DNA of 64,000 nucleotides from positions 2,802,001-2,866,000 of the forward strand of contig NZ_CP141048.1 in the NCBI RefSeq assembly GCF_034627025.1, written 5' to 3'. Of the stretch, positions 16,785 through 27,388 are shown one piece after another; position 1 is the stretch's first letter; the number at the start of each line of letters is the position of its first letter. The DNA comes from Microvirga lotononidis. Its GTDB lineage: Bacteria; Pseudomonadota; Alphaproteobacteria; Rhizobiales; Beijerinckiaceae. Position numbers and translations under genes: made by a program. The notes under the pieces were generated by a model. The model saw only the letters and a list, made by a program, of their open reading frames with translations, ran no database searches and was not told the origin of the DNA.

Positions 16785-18062
16785 CTTCAAAATCAAAGGC
16801 TTAAGCCTCACAGGTTGGATCCCCGCCAAGCTGTGGTGACCACCGTCAAGCGCCACTGTTTCGGGTTGACCCTATTCACCCGAGTCGCTGACTGAATTCC
16901 TTCGCGTACTGTGAGTCTCCATCCTTTGCAGCAGATCCTCCTGTTGAGGGGAGCGTGAGATGGTTCGGCGCAACGCGATTAACGACAACGGTCGTGCCTT
17001 CGGGCGTCCTCCTCTTCCATTCGATAGTGCTCAGTTGCGCCTTCGGTCTCGCATCCAATGTCGAGCTGCGTTTCTGAGGTCTCGCAGGGGCTCATCCCGG
17101 GCTCAGCGGGCGGTGCTCATATCCGCTGAATGAGCTGAGCCGGCGTCGAAAGCAATATTGCGTCGTGCTTCCCGAGAACGGATCGTGCTCGGTTATTTGC
17201 CAGGAACGGTTTGGCTCGCGTCCCATCAGGAATATCCGAATTCCGGTTCTCAAGGTCGGGTCGTGGAGAGTTTTGCGACCTGGAGGGACGTCGCACCTCC
17301 TGGCACACAACCGAGTTCTCGAGCCGGTCGGCTTCCCGCCATGGGTTTGTTCGTCGCCTCGACATCAATGAAGATGCTGTCATGGGACGACACAACCTCC
17401 GTCTCGGAACCTCCCTTGGACCGAAGGAAGCGCATATCGATCGATGGCGGCGGTTGCGTCAGGTTCGGGCTGGAGGTCTTGCGTTGCGCAGGATGCAATC
17501 ATCGCACGCGCTGATAGGCAGGTGAAAGTGGCCTACAGCTTTGCACTTTTGCACGACTTGAGGGTGGTACTATCAAAGGTAGTTTGTTCCGACTTATGGT
17601 TGCAGCTGGGCGGTTTCGACCCAAAAAATGAATACAAAGTTAACGTCTTCGAATTTGCATCTGCGCAAAAATAGTTTGTGGCTGCGCATGGGAGTGGGCG
17701 ACAATTTTCGTCTTGATGCATAATAATCGTAGTATAGACTTATAAAACCAGCCTATGTGCGCTTATTATACAGTTTAAAATTCAGATAAACTGCCTGAAT
17801 AAGATTCATGACGCGCTTATGTTGGCTTTATTGATTAAGTTATCTTGGATTGCTTAGCGGAATGACGCAGTTTTGCTGTTGATCCCTATTATCCTTTAGC
17901 TTCGGAAAATAATTCCGAACCCGGCATTCCCTCTCGTTATCCTCCCCGAACGGAGAGCTGTCAGCCAGGCCGGATTGTCCTTAGATGTCAATAATATTGT
18001 AACATTCGCCTGATCTCCCTGAGGGTTCAGGCGTCTGCAAGCGGACAGAAGGGGACGTCACC
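16785..18062 (+). other. 1.3-kb gene-poor region upstream of giant RTX gene
   Basis: Only short overlapping frames exist here, none with a convincing start or family. The part 16860-17510 is GC-rich with broken frames on both strands; one minus-strand frame (17250-17498) contains IFIDVEAT, a segment seen in some transposases, so it may be debris of an insertion element. From about 17530 to 18000 the sequence becomes clearly AT-rich and probably holds the promoter of the giant gene at 18063. Confidence 0.5.
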
Positions 18063-21000
18063 ATGAATAAGCCCGTTTTCGACCAAGTCGCCGGCGAGGC
18101 CATCAATGTCGGCGATGTGATCGACGAGACCTTCGTGGATGGCGTGCTGGATGTTCTCGTCGAAGAGGAGGATACGCAGCAAGGGGACAAGCGGGCCGAA
18201 GGGGTGGGGCAGGCGCTCGTTGCCGCAAGAGGAGCGAGCGCATCGTCCGATGTCGTCTCGGAAGCTGACTCGTCGGACGTTGCCGCTGAGGTTCCAATCG
18301 GGAGCGGCAGAGTCCTTGATTATCGCTCCGAATTCCCAAACCTCTCGTCAATTGTCTCATCAATCCACTCTAGCGGAGAGGCTTCGCAGAAGGCAGACCA
18401 TTATCCCGCTTTTGCGCCGCTCGCCATGAAGACACAAGTTCAGCTGCCGCCGGCGCCCTTCATAGCAGAATCTGCTCCTGCGGCGCTGCAGGCGCGGAAG
18501 GTTGAGCCCGCACAGCAGCCGATCAAAGCGAGTTCAGTGATGTCGGAGGCTGCTGAGCCTGGGACGAGCACTGGGCGCATGGCAATGACCGGCTCGATGT
18601 CTGACTCGTCTACAGAAGATTTTGGCACGCTCGCGTTGGGGGCGATTTCTCTGAGTGGATCGACCGCTGTCGACCGGATCACGAACGAGGTCGCTTACGA
18701 TCAATCTGCCTTGTATATCGGCAATCTGGCGACAAGCGGTGCTAAAGGTCAGCTTACATGGAGCGCCAACTCAGCCTCCTTCGAAGTCAGGAATGGCAAT
18801 CAGCTTTACGCTACCAATTTGAACTACGAGGCGCTGGCGTCTCAGAACTGGAGGGTGAGCGTTCAGATCGAAGCCTTTGATCCTATCGGAGGGACGGGGG
18901 GTGAGCCCGCAACCACATCCACAACGTTCAACTTCACTGTCAAGAACGTTCTGGAAGCGCCGAGTAATCTTCAATGGTTTAATGGTGGGTCCGTTGACGA
19001 GAATTCGCCAAACAATACGACGATCGGTAACCTGCGCGCAACGTCGAATGAAGGTACGAACGTTGTTTGGAGTCTGATTGGTTCCAGCCACACGGGGGCG
19101 ATCGGGGTCGACAGCTCTGGCTGGGTCTACGTTGCGGACCGGACCAAGCTCAATTATGAAGTGTCGACGCCCTATACGATCATTGTTCGCGCGACGACGG
19201 CGGGGAGCGATGGTTTTGGATCGACCTATACCGATCAGACCTTCACCATCAACGTGAGGGATATCAACGAAGCTCCAACCAATCCCTCCGTTGCATCCGG
19301 TCCGCTGAAACTCACGGAAAACCTTGCGGGCGACTATGCTGTCGCGACCGTCCAATCGCTCGATCCCGATAACGCCATCTCGCAGCGTCAGACTACAACC
19401 TACTCGCTGCTGAATGATATGGACGGACGCTTTACGATCAATGCGCAAACGGGCGAGATCATGGCCCGCGGTGGTACGGGCAACCGTTTCGACTTCGAAG
19501 CGCTTGCAGCAGTAGATCCCAACTTGTCTGCGCCGGATGCGAATGGCAAGCGTTACTACACGCTTCAGGTCAAGGCAACGGACAATGGCTCCCCAGTCTT
19601 GTCGTCCGGGGTCTCAAGCATCAAAATTGAGTTGGAAGACCTCAACGAAAAGCCGAACGTTCCCACCTTAGTGAGCTCAGTCGGGTCAATTTCTGAGAAC
19701 TACGGTACAGGATCTTATGTGGCGCAAGTCACCGCCACGGATCCGGATAACGCCTATGCTCAGCGCCAAACTCTTACTTACGAGCTAGTGGACGATCTCG
19801 GCGGCCGGTTTGCAATCAGGTCGAGCGATGGGTTGATCACTGTCAAGTCGGGCGGCCTTCTCGATTACGAAGCCAGTTCGGCGGCAGATCCTTATCTGAA
19901 GGGCACGCCCGGTGGCGTGCGCTATTATGAACTCTACGTCCGGGCCAAGGACGACGCGACGAACACGATGACATCGGATCCGCTCAAGGTCGTCATCTAC
20001 CTGACTGACATTAACGAAAAGCCGACCGCCCCTGTCGTCCAGGCGGGAAGTCTCCTTCATTTCTCCGAGAATCTGGCGACCAATGCGATCGTCGCCACGG
20101 TCAAGTCGACGGATCCGGATATCTACGCAACTCCGCCCCAGACCTTGACCTACTCGCTCGTGGATAGTCTCGGTGGGCGTTTTACAGTCGACGGGAGCGG
20201 AAACATCATCGCTCTTGCAAGCGGAAGCTTTAACTTCGAGGCGAATTCTGTCAGCGATCCTTATCTCAATATCCAGACGATCAATGGTGTCACGAAACGC
20301 TTCTATTATGTCCAGGTCAAAGCAACGGACAACGGCGCTGGTAATCTAAGCTCGAATATCACAACCGTTCAGGTTGAGCTGGATGATGTGAATGAGAAGC
20401 CGTTCGCGCCCTCAGTGCAACCGGGAAGCACACAGCATTTTGAGGAGAACCTGACCGCAAACAGAATTGTGGCGGCCGTCAAGTCGACTGATCCCGACAT
20501 TTACGCGAACCCGGCTCAGACGATAACATACTCTCTGGTCAGCACACTCGGGGGACGTTTTACGATCGACGCGAGCGGCAACATCTACGCTGTGGGGAAT
20601 AAGAGCTTCAATTTCGAGGCGGATACTGCCAGCGACCCCTTTCTTCAGAAACATACCGACTCGAACGGAGTCACGACGCGCTGGTATGAGGTTCAGGTCA
20701 GGGCAAGCGACGGCAACCTGACATCGGATATTACGACGGTCCGGATCGATCTGGACGATGTCAACGAAGCTCCTTCGATATCCTTCTCGCAAGCGCCGGT
20801 TTCCAGCATCCTGGAAAACCCGGCGCCGGGCGATCTCATTGCAAAGGTCACCGGGACAGATCCTGATATCTTCGCCAACCAGCCCTTGACCTATTCGTTG
20901 CTCGACACCCTGGGCGGGCGCTTCAAGATCAATGCATTGACCGGTGATATCATTGTGGATGCGGCCCACCTCATCGATTATGAGGCAACCAACGATCCTT

Positions 21001-21938
21001 ATCTCTCGCCGCCTGACGCTCAAGGGCGCCGGTCCTACACGCTTCAAGTTAAGGTGTCCGACGGCCGCTTGTCATCGCAGGTTCTGACGATCAGCTTCCA
21101 GGTCGAGGATCGGCCGGAGGCACCGAATGCGCCGATCATCGTCGGCGGTACGGTCAATTCGGTCAACGAGAACGTGCAGGACAATCCGGTTGTCGCGACC
21201 ATGTCCGCGACAGATCCGGATGCCGGTCGGTCCACGATCCGGTACAATCTGATTGACGATCTCGGCGGGCGGTTCGCGATCGATGAGTTCTCCGGCATGA
21301 TCACTGTCCGGAACGGCGGTTTGATCAATCACGAATCCGAACGTGAGGATCCTTATCTTTACGAACCCGATGCGACGGGAAAGCGTTATTACCTGCTCCA
21401 GGTCACGGCAACGGATGATACGAGCCTCACCAGTGTTCCGACGACGGTGAAGGTCTATGTGAACGACGTGAACGAGGCTCCGACCGCGACGTATGCGCCA
21501 GTCGGCGGAATCGCCGTGGGCACTCAGATCGATACCGTCGTTGCAACCGTCACGATCAGCGATCCGGATACCCGTCCGACCTTCCGCGACTTTCATTACC
21601 AGCTCGTGGCCGACGCCTCAGGCACGACGGTCTATGCGGGAACTGATTTCAGGGTGGACGCCGGCGGCAACATCGTCGTGAACGGGGCGCTGACGGCCGG
21701 CACGAAGACGCTCTGGGTCAGGATCACGGACGGTACCGGTCCCGATGCCAACACCATCGTTCAGGCCGTGGCGATCCAGGTCGACAGTGAAGTGACAAAT
21801 ACGCCGCCTGAGGATCCGATAGTCGTCGGCGGTGACAGTGGAGTTCTGCATTTGATCGACGACCAAGCGTATACTGAAGGTTTTGGCGTCGAGGTTGCCC
21901 AAGCTTATTCCGATGACGATGGATTGGGGGGGCTCTGA
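18063..21938 (+). CDS. Giant cadherin-like RTX surface protein, N-terminal part (frameshifted)
   Basis: This encodes 1291 residues up to a stop caused by a frame change in a G7 tract. GGGG lies before the ATG at 18063. Residues 1-200 are acidic, low complexity and lack a signal peptide, as expected for type I secretion. From about residue 290 there are cadherin-like repeats of 105-130 residues. Each ends in a calcium-binding D-x-NEAP/NEKP motif at about residues 399, 525, 647, 773, 897 and 1133, with a degenerate one near 1012. The type-I secretion signal and RTX tail are on the next reading frame. If joined, the gene would encode about 3108 residues. The role is probably calcium-dependent adhesion or biofilm formation. 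Confidence 0.8.
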   Translation: MNKPVFDQVAGEAINVGDVIDETFVDGVLDVLVEEEDTQQGDKRAEGVGQALVAARGASASSDVVSEADSSDVAAEVPIGSGRVLDYRSEFPNLSSIVSSIHSSGEASQKADHYPAFAPLAMKTQVQLPPAPFIAESAPAALQARKVEPAQQPIKASSVMSEAAEPGTSTGRMAMTGSMSDSSTEDFGTLALGAISLSGSTAVDRITNEVAYDQSALYIGNLATSGAKGQLTWSANSASFEVRNGNQLYATNLNYEALASQNWRVSVQIEAFDPIGGTGGEPATTSTTFNFTVKNVLEAPSNLQWFNGGSVDENSPNNTTIGNLRATSNEGTNVVWSLIGSSHTGAIGVDSSGWVYVADRTKLNYEVSTPYTIIVRATTAGSDGFGSTYTDQTFTINVRDINEAPTNPSVASGPLKLTENLAGDYAVATVQSLDPDNAISQRQTTTYSLLNDMDGRFTINAQTGEIMARGGTGNRFDFEALAAVDPNLSAPDANGKRYYTLQVKATDNGSPVLSSGVSSIKIELEDLNEKPNVPTLVSSVGSISENYGTGSYVAQVTATDPDNAYAQRQTLTYELVDDLGGRFAIRSSDGLITVKSGGLLDYEASSAADPYLKGTPGGVRYYELYVRAKDDATNTMTSDPLKVVIYLTDINEKPTAPVVQAGSLLHFSENLATNAIVATVKSTDPDIYATPPQTLTYSLVDSLGGRFTVDGSGNIIALASGSFNFEANSVSDPYLNIQTINGVTKRFYYVQVKATDNGAGNLSSNITTVQVELDDVNEKPFAPSVQPGSTQHFEENLTANRIVAAVKSTDPDIYANPAQTITYSLVSTLGGRFTIDASGNIYAVGNKSFNFEADTASDPFLQKHTDSNGVTTRWYEVQVRASDGNLTSDITTVRIDLDDVNEAPSISFSQAPVSSILENPAPGDLIAKVTGTDPDIFANQPLTYSLLDTLGGRFKINALTGDIIVDAAHLIDYEATNDPYLSPPDAQGRRSYTLQVKVSDGRLSSQVLTISFQVEDRPEAPNAPIIVGGTVNSVNENVQDNPVVATMSATDPDAGRSTIRYNLIDDLGGRFAIDEFSGMITVRNGGLINHESEREDPYLYEPDATGKRYYLLQVTATDDTSLTSVPTTVKVYVNDVNEAPTATYAPVGGIAVGTQIDTVVATVTISDPDTRPTFRDFHYQLVADASGTTVYAGTDFRVDAGGNIVVNGALTAGTKTLWVRITDGTGPDANTIVQAVAIQVDSEVTNTPPEDPIVVGGDSGVLHLIDDQAYTEGFGVEVAQAYSDDDGLGGL
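21610..21770 (+). repeat. 161-bp direct repeat, copy 1
   Basis: This is nearly identical to 22974-23134: I count two mismatches in 161 bases. Copies are 1364 bp apart and occupy the same codon phase in their own frames, so both encode the segment containing DASGTTVYAGTDFRVDAGGN. The flanks are only moderately similar, which suggests recent duplication or gene conversion. Confidence 0.9.
21926..21932 (+). other. G7 tract with apparent one-base frameshift
   Basis: Seven Gs lie inside the giant cadherin gene. Eight Gs would make the upstream frame (…SDDDGLGG) run directly into ALTYEIENDYGMLFYVN of the downstream frame. With seven, translation stops at 21938. It could be a real mutation, a slippage-prone phase-variation site, ribosomal slippage, or an assembly error. 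Confidence 0.85.
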
Positions 21939-21964
21939 CGTACGAGATTGAAAACGACTATGGC

Positions 21965-24900
21965 ATGTTGTTCTACGTAAACCCAAGCTCAGGCAAGATC
22001 TACTTCAAGGGATCTATTAACTATGAGTCGCAGACCTCTGGGCTTGCGGTTGAGAACGCAGGTCAGCCCAACGAGGCCAAGTTCTTCTTGGTCAAGGTCA
22101 GGGCCAAGGAATCCGATACTGGCAACACATCGGGTTGGAAAGAGATCAAGGTCTACGTCGACGATGTGAACGAGGCTCCCAACCTCTGGGGGATGCACGG
22201 CGGCATCATCGACGAAACGATCCCGGGGGGCAGCTATGTTGCCGAGCTACTGGCAGAGGATCCAGAGAACGACGCCATCACGTTCTTCTTCGAGGTCGGG
22301 GCAGGTCAATCGGATACCAGCGCGGACGGGGCGTTCCGCATCGAGAATAATCAGATTATCCGGACCAACGCGCCGATCCAGGTCGCTCCTAACGGCGAGA
22401 GCCGCGAGTACGTGATCATCGTCAAGGACCAGCATGGCGCAACGTCCAGGACAACGATCTGGATCGATATCAACGATGTTGGCAATCTTGCGCCTATTGC
22501 CAGTATTACGGACAACACCGTTCGGGAGGACATCGAGCCCGGCGCGATTGTCGGCACTCTGTCGGCCATTGATCCCGATCTCGGCGACACGGCCGAGGGT
22601 TTTGATATGTTCGACGACGCCGGAGGTCTGTTCACGCTCGGCTACAGCGACGGCGCATGGCGTGTCATAGCTACCGGTCCGCTCGATTACGACAGTAACG
22701 ACCCGCGTCTCCATCGATGGATCGATCCAGATACCGGTGTGGAGACCAGATGGTATGAAATCAGTGTCACGACAATCGACAATCATAACCTGACCTCCGA
22801 GCCACAAATTCTGAGGATCTACGTGACGGACGTGAACGAGGCGCCGACGGCGACCTATACGCCCGTTGGCGGAATCAATGTCGGGACGCAGCCCGATACG
22901 GTCGCAGCGAGCATCGCAATTCAGGATCCGGACGAACGTCCGGAGTTCCGCGACTTCCACTACCAACTCGTGACCGACGCCTCAGGCACGACGGTCTATG
23001 CGGGAACTGATTTCAGGGTGGACGCCGGCGGCAACATCGTCGTGAACGGGGCGCTGACGGCCGGTACGAAGACGCTCTGGGTCAGGATCACGGACAGTAC
23101 CGGTCCCGATGCCAACACCATCGTTCAGGCCGTGACGTTCACCATTGCGTCAGGGAATGCTCCCCCGATCATCATCGTGGACGATGGCGGTACGACCGAC
23201 TGGGGCCCCATTCCGGATACCTCGACGGTCCAGCTGTTCCAGAACGTGTCCTTCCAGGATGATGCCGGACCCGACAGCAACATTACGGTCGTCATCAGCT
23301 TTGACGGCAACAACGGCACTCTTACAAGCGCCTTGGGACGGCCAGGAATCGATTACATCTATGATCCGGAGAACGATCCTTATAGCTTCATCGTCACGGG
23401 ATCGATTAATCTGGTGAACCAGATTATTCGGCAGCTGACCTTCAATCCGAAGGATCAGTATGTTGGCTCTCCGAACCGGACGACGGACTTCACCGTCAAC
23501 GTATTCGACGAGGAGGGAGAGGCAACTTCTCAAACGCTGACCGTCTTCGTCCGAGATACGCCGGCAAACGTGGCGCCGACACTGACAATCGACGACAATG
23601 CCGAGCACTTCGTGGTTTCGGACAACGGTCAGGGCAGTGCCGGCGCCGTCAATCCCTTCATTGGCCTCGATCTCGGAGACAGCGAGAACGATGTGATCGT
23701 CTTGACGGTCACATTCCGTGCCGCGAATGGAACCCTCGGGGACGTCACCTCGGTTCCTGGTGTGGTGGATGTCTGGGTCTCCGACCCTAACGCAGAGTTC
23801 GTGGCCTATTCCTTCAAGGGCCGGCAGAGCGACCTCGAAGCCTTCCTCGGCAGCGTCACATTCGACGCATCCAATGACTCGGCCGCCGGCGGGATCGTCA
23901 CGACGACGTTCAGCTTCGCTCTGACCGACGGTCTCCATCCTCTCGCCAACGCACCGGAGGCGGTGACGGTGGTGACGGAATCGAGCACGAACGGACGCCC
24001 CGTTCTGTTCATCGCGCCGGATACGAGAACGACCGATGCAACGGACGACGGTATGGCCGTCCATCCGTTCCGGGGCGTGGACCTGGCGGATGCCGAGGAC
24101 GACGATCTGGTCCTGACGGTCGCCTTCCGAGGTGCGGCGGATCAGCTTCAGGGCACCGGGTCGGTCACCGGAGTCCCGAATGCGGACGGCACTGTCTCCT
24201 TCACCTTCAGGGGCAAGGCGAGCTACCTTAAAGAAGTTCTGCACTACTTGTCTTTCAATCCTGAGAATGGATCTGCCGACAACGGAGCGGTTGACACTGT
24301 CTTCACGATCAGTGTGAGCGATCTCTCGCATCTGCCCGTGATCGATCATGTGACCGTGCACACGCAGAACGGCGACGATACCGGAAACGGGTGGCCTTCC
24401 ATCGACATCTTCCCGGGGACGGAAACAACCGATGCAACCAGCGACGGGCCTGTCGTCTATCCCTTCCGCGGCGTCGACATCTCGGATCATGAGAACGACG
24501 TGCTTGTTCTGACGATCTCGTTCGAAGCAGCAACGGGGACATTGGCGGGAGACAATCTGCCCACGGCATGGACGCAGACGAATGGGATCCGGACCTATGT
24601 TCTCACGGGCACGGCGGACCAACTGGATGCCATTCTGCAGGGCTTGTCGTTCGATCCAACGGATGGCTTGACGGGAACGGATTCAATCACGACCGCATTC
24701 ACGATGACGGTCCAGGACGCGACGCATACCCCAGCGTTCGGTCAGGTCTCTGTCGTGACAGCTCCTGGCGGCACGGGGGCCGCGAACGCTGCGCCGTCCA
24801 TCGATGTCGCCCAGGGCTCTGAGACCACGTGGGCCACGGATAATGGCGCCGCCGTCTACCCGTTCCGCGGGTTCGACATCTCGGACGTGGACAACGATGT

Positions 24901-27388
24901 TCTCGTCCTCACCATCAGGGTCAGCGATGCGGCCGGCGAGCTCTCCGGCTTCAACGGGTGGCAGGTCACATCGTCGCTCGTGAACGGCATTCGGACCTAC
25001 ACCGTGAGCGGTTATGCCGACAGTCTGGACGAGCTGTTGCACAACCTGTCGTTCAATCCGACCGACGACTCGGCTGCGAATGCGCCGACAAGCGTGGACA
25101 CGGTCTTCGAGATCTCGGTTCAGGACGCGACCCACGAGCCGGTTTCCAAGCAGGTAACCGTGTTCACCACCCATGGCACTGATCCGGTTCCGAACGCCGA
25201 GCCGAGCGTGACGTTCTTCCCTGGAACGCAGGTCACGGCGGCCACCGATGATGGACCTGCCGTTGCGCCGTTCCGCGGCATCGATCTGACGGACACGGAC
25301 GGCGATACTCTGATCGTCAAGATCTCCTTCAACGGTGCCCTGGGAGAGCTGACCGGCTACGACGCAAATGATCCCAGCGTGCAGGTCCGGACCTCGGGCG
25401 GTATCGTGACGATCACTTTCGCAGGGACGGCGGATGCGCTGGACGGCATCCTCCAGGTTCTCCTCTACAACCCGGCTCACTACGATCCCGCCAATCCGAT
25501 CGACGGCCTGATCGGCCCGCACGTGTTCACGATCTCGGTCCAGGATCAATATCATGATCCGGTCATCACCTCCGCTACGGTGAACACGGCCGATGGAGGA
25601 GCCGAGGACGTGAATCATGCGCCGGCCGTTCCCGGCTGGTCGGACGATGCCGTATCGAAGGCAATTGACGAGACGGCTGTCGTCGGCTCCGAGGTGGGTA
25701 CCCTGCGCGTCATTGACCAGGACGGCGATGACGTGATGGTGGGCTTCTGGTATGATAACGCCTTGCATCAGGTGAGCCAGGACAACCGGTTCCAGATCGT
25801 CGGTGGTGTTGTCAAAGTACTCGATGCCTCCGTCGATGCGGATATACCCGATCTTCCATATCTGGTCCGGGCTGTGGACAGCCGCGGGGCCTTCACCGAG
25901 ACGACAATCCACATCGCGATCACGGACACGGGCAGCAACCAGGCGCCCGTTGTCGACGGCGTCAACAATGGCGCCGGACCGGCGGTCACGACAATCGGCT
26001 TCGACGAATCGGTCCTGGGCGGCGGATTCGTGGCGCAGATCGTCGCCCATGACGATGGTAACCCGGGCGATCTCGTCTACTTCATGGACGATCAGAGCGG
26101 CCTGTTCGACATCGACCAGGCGACGGGCCGGATTGCCCTCCGTGCAGGCCTCGACTACGAGGCGCTGGCTCAACACAGCTGGACCGTCACCGTTTGGACG
26201 AAGGACCGTAACGGTCAGGCGAGCGGACTTGAATCCGCCCATGTGGACATCACGCTCAACCTGCAGGACGTGAACGAGGCGCCGACGGAAGTGACCTTCG
26301 GGGCGTTTACGCCGCTCCGGGTCGGTGATTCGGACGACATGGGTCTCGTACTCGTCGGATCCAACGATCCTGACGTGCTGAACGATCAGTTCCGGATCAA
26401 TCACTACAAGTTCCTGGTGAATGGTAACCTGAGCCTGACGAGCGCGGACGGTCTGTTCGAGATCGATGAGGTCTCCGGACAAGTGCGTTTGACCCGTGCG
26501 CTCGTCGACACGGATGCGAACACGACCCACACGTTCAGAATCGTGGCTTACGACGCAGCTCATCCCGAGCTTCAGGCGGTATCTGAGGTGCAGACCGTGA
26601 CGGTGTCGCCAGCAGGCACCGGCACGCCGTTGGCGCCAACACTATCCAATATCTTTATCGATGAAATGTCCGACGGAGGAACGCTGATCGGTGATCTGTC
26701 TTCACCCGGAGCGGTGGGTTTCGAACTCACCGATCCAAGCGGCTTGTTCGAAATCGTAGGAGATGTAGCAAGCGGATTTAAGGTCGCACTTAAGCAGGGA
26801 GTTCAGCTTCTCGATTTTGAGCAGAGTCCCAACACTTTCGACATTAGCATCAAGGCAAGTGACGGAACTGTGCTGTCGGAGGCGGCGACATTCACGATTG
26901 CTGTGGTGAATCAGATTCTCGAGATCACAGCTGGATCAGGCGGCAATGATCTGATCATCGCCGGAAACGAGAATGACAACCTCGCCGGTGGCCTGGGGGA
27001 TGACACGCTCTATGGCGGAAACGGCAACGACATCTTGCAAGGTGGTGCTGGCCACGACGTGTTCGTCTTCGACACGAATCCGAACACGCAGACCAACAAG
27101 GACACGATCAGGGACTTCACCGTCACCGGCCCCTCCTCGGATATGATCTGGTTGTCGAAGGGCGTCTTTGCTGGCTTGACAGCCAGTGCGATAGGAGGTG
27201 CCTTGGATGTGTCGGAGTTCGCCATTGGCTCCAAGGCCGCCGACAGGTTCGACCGGATCATCTACAACAAGATTACCGGAGCACTCTGGTACGATCCTGA
27301 TGGAAGCCTGTTCCGACCGGCGATCCAAATCGCTCAGCTGTCTCCCCAACTAAATCTGACCAAGGATCACTTCCTGATCATCCCATAG
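21965..27388 (+). CDS. Giant cadherin-like RTX surface protein, C-terminal part
   Basis: This reads as 1807 residues from ATG 21965, but is almost certainly the continuation of the upstream gene; its ATG has no clear ribosome-binding site. After two or three more cadherin-like repeats come five copies of an unnamed domain of about 135 residues. Each starts with a pattern like PFRGVDLADAEDDDLVLTV and ends like FTISVQDATHEP; they begin near 23650, 24065, 24460, 24855 and 25265. More cadherin-like modules follow. The last 150 residues hold RTX calcium repeats ([20 protein letters not shown]) and a type-I secretion C-terminus. No HlyB/HlyD/TolC-type secretion genes lie in the window. Confidence 0.8.
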   Translation: MLFYVNPSSGKIYFKGSINYESQTSGLAVENAGQPNEAKFFLVKVRAKESDTGNTSGWKEIKVYVDDVNEAPNLWGMHGGIIDETIPGGSYVAELLAEDPENDAITFFFEVGAGQSDTSADGAFRIENNQIIRTNAPIQVAPNGESREYVIIVKDQHGATSRTTIWIDINDVGNLAPIASITDNTVREDIEPGAIVGTLSAIDPDLGDTAEGFDMFDDAGGLFTLGYSDGAWRVIATGPLDYDSNDPRLHRWIDPDTGVETRWYEISVTTIDNHNLTSEPQILRIYVTDVNEAPTATYTPVGGINVGTQPDTVAASIAIQDPDERPEFRDFHYQLVTDASGTTVYAGTDFRVDAGGNIVVNGALTAGTKTLWVRITDSTGPDANTIVQAVTFTIASGNAPPIIIVDDGGTTDWGPIPDTSTVQLFQNVSFQDDAGPDSNITVVISFDGNNGTLTSALGRPGIDYIYDPENDPYSFIVTGSINLVNQIIRQLTFNPKDQYVGSPNRTTDFTVNVFDEEGEATSQTLTVFVRDTPANVAPTLTIDDNAEHFVVSDNGQGSAGAVNPFIGLDLGDSENDVIVLTVTFRAANGTLGDVTSVPGVVDVWVSDPNAEFVAYSFKGRQSDLEAFLGSVTFDASNDSAAGGIVTTTFSFALTDGLHPLANAPEAVTVVTESSTNGRPVLFIAPDTRTTDATDDGMAVHPFRGVDLADAEDDDLVLTVAFRGAADQLQGTGSVTGVPNADGTVSFTFRGKASYLKEVLHYLSFNPENGSADNGAVDTVFTISVSDLSHLPVIDHVTVHTQNGDDTGNGWPSIDIFPGTETTDATSDGPVVYPFRGVDISDHENDVLVLTISFEAATGTLAGDNLPTAWTQTNGIRTYVLTGTADQLDAILQGLSFDPTDGLTGTDSITTAFTMTVQDATHTPAFGQVSVVTAPGGTGAANAAPSIDVAQGSETTWATDNGAAVYPFRGFDISDVDNDVLVLTIRVSDAAGELSGFNGWQVTSSLVNGIRTYTVSGYADSLDELLHNLSFNPTDDSAANAPTSVDTVFEISVQDATHEPVSKQVTVFTTHGTDPVPNAEPSVTFFPGTQVTAATDDGPAVAPFRGIDLTDTDGDTLIVKISFNGALGELTGYDANDPSVQVRTSGGIVTITFAGTADALDGILQVLLYNPAHYDPANPIDGLIGPHVFTISVQDQYHDPVITSATVNTADGGAEDVNHAPAVPGWSDDAVSKAIDETAVVGSEVGTLRVIDQDGDDVMVGFWYDNALHQVSQDNRFQIVGGVVKVLDASVDADIPDLPYLVRAVDSRGAFTETTIHIAITDTGSNQAPVVDGVNNGAGPAVTTIGFDESVLGGGFVAQIVAHDDGNPGDLVYFMDDQSGLFDIDQATGRIALRAGLDYEALAQHSWTVTVWTKDRNGQASGLESAHVDITLNLQDVNEAPTEVTFGAFTPLRVGDSDDMGLVLVGSNDPDVLNDQFRINHYKFLVNGNLSLTSADGLFEIDEVSGQVRLTRALVDTDANTTHTFRIVAYDAAHPELQAVSEVQTVTVSPAGTGTPLAPTLSNIFIDEMSDGGTLIGDLSSPGAVGFELTDPSGLFEIVGDVASGFKVALKQGVQLLDFEQSPNTFDISIKASDGTVLSEAATFTIAVVNQILEITAGSGGNDLIIAGNENDNLAGGLGDDTLYGGNGNDILQGGAGHDVFVFDTNPNTQTNKDTIRDFTVTGPSSDMIWLSKGVFAGLTASAIGGALDVSEFAIGSKAADRFDRIIYNKITGALWYDPDGSLFRPAIQIAQLSPQLNLTKDHFLIIP
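22974..23134 (+). repeat. 161-bp direct repeat, copy 2
   Basis: This is the partner of 21610-21770, with two mismatches. It lies on the other side of the G7 frameshift. Recombination between the copies would delete 1364 bp including the frameshift, leaving 7962 bp from 18063 to 27388, an exact multiple of three. Confidence 0.9.

Noticed and set aside
23150..26563. Minus-strand frames of 490 and 626 codons inside the giant RTX gene
   Set aside because: Repeated Asp/Val codons on the plus strand leave the opposite strand open; no start sites or families are seen.
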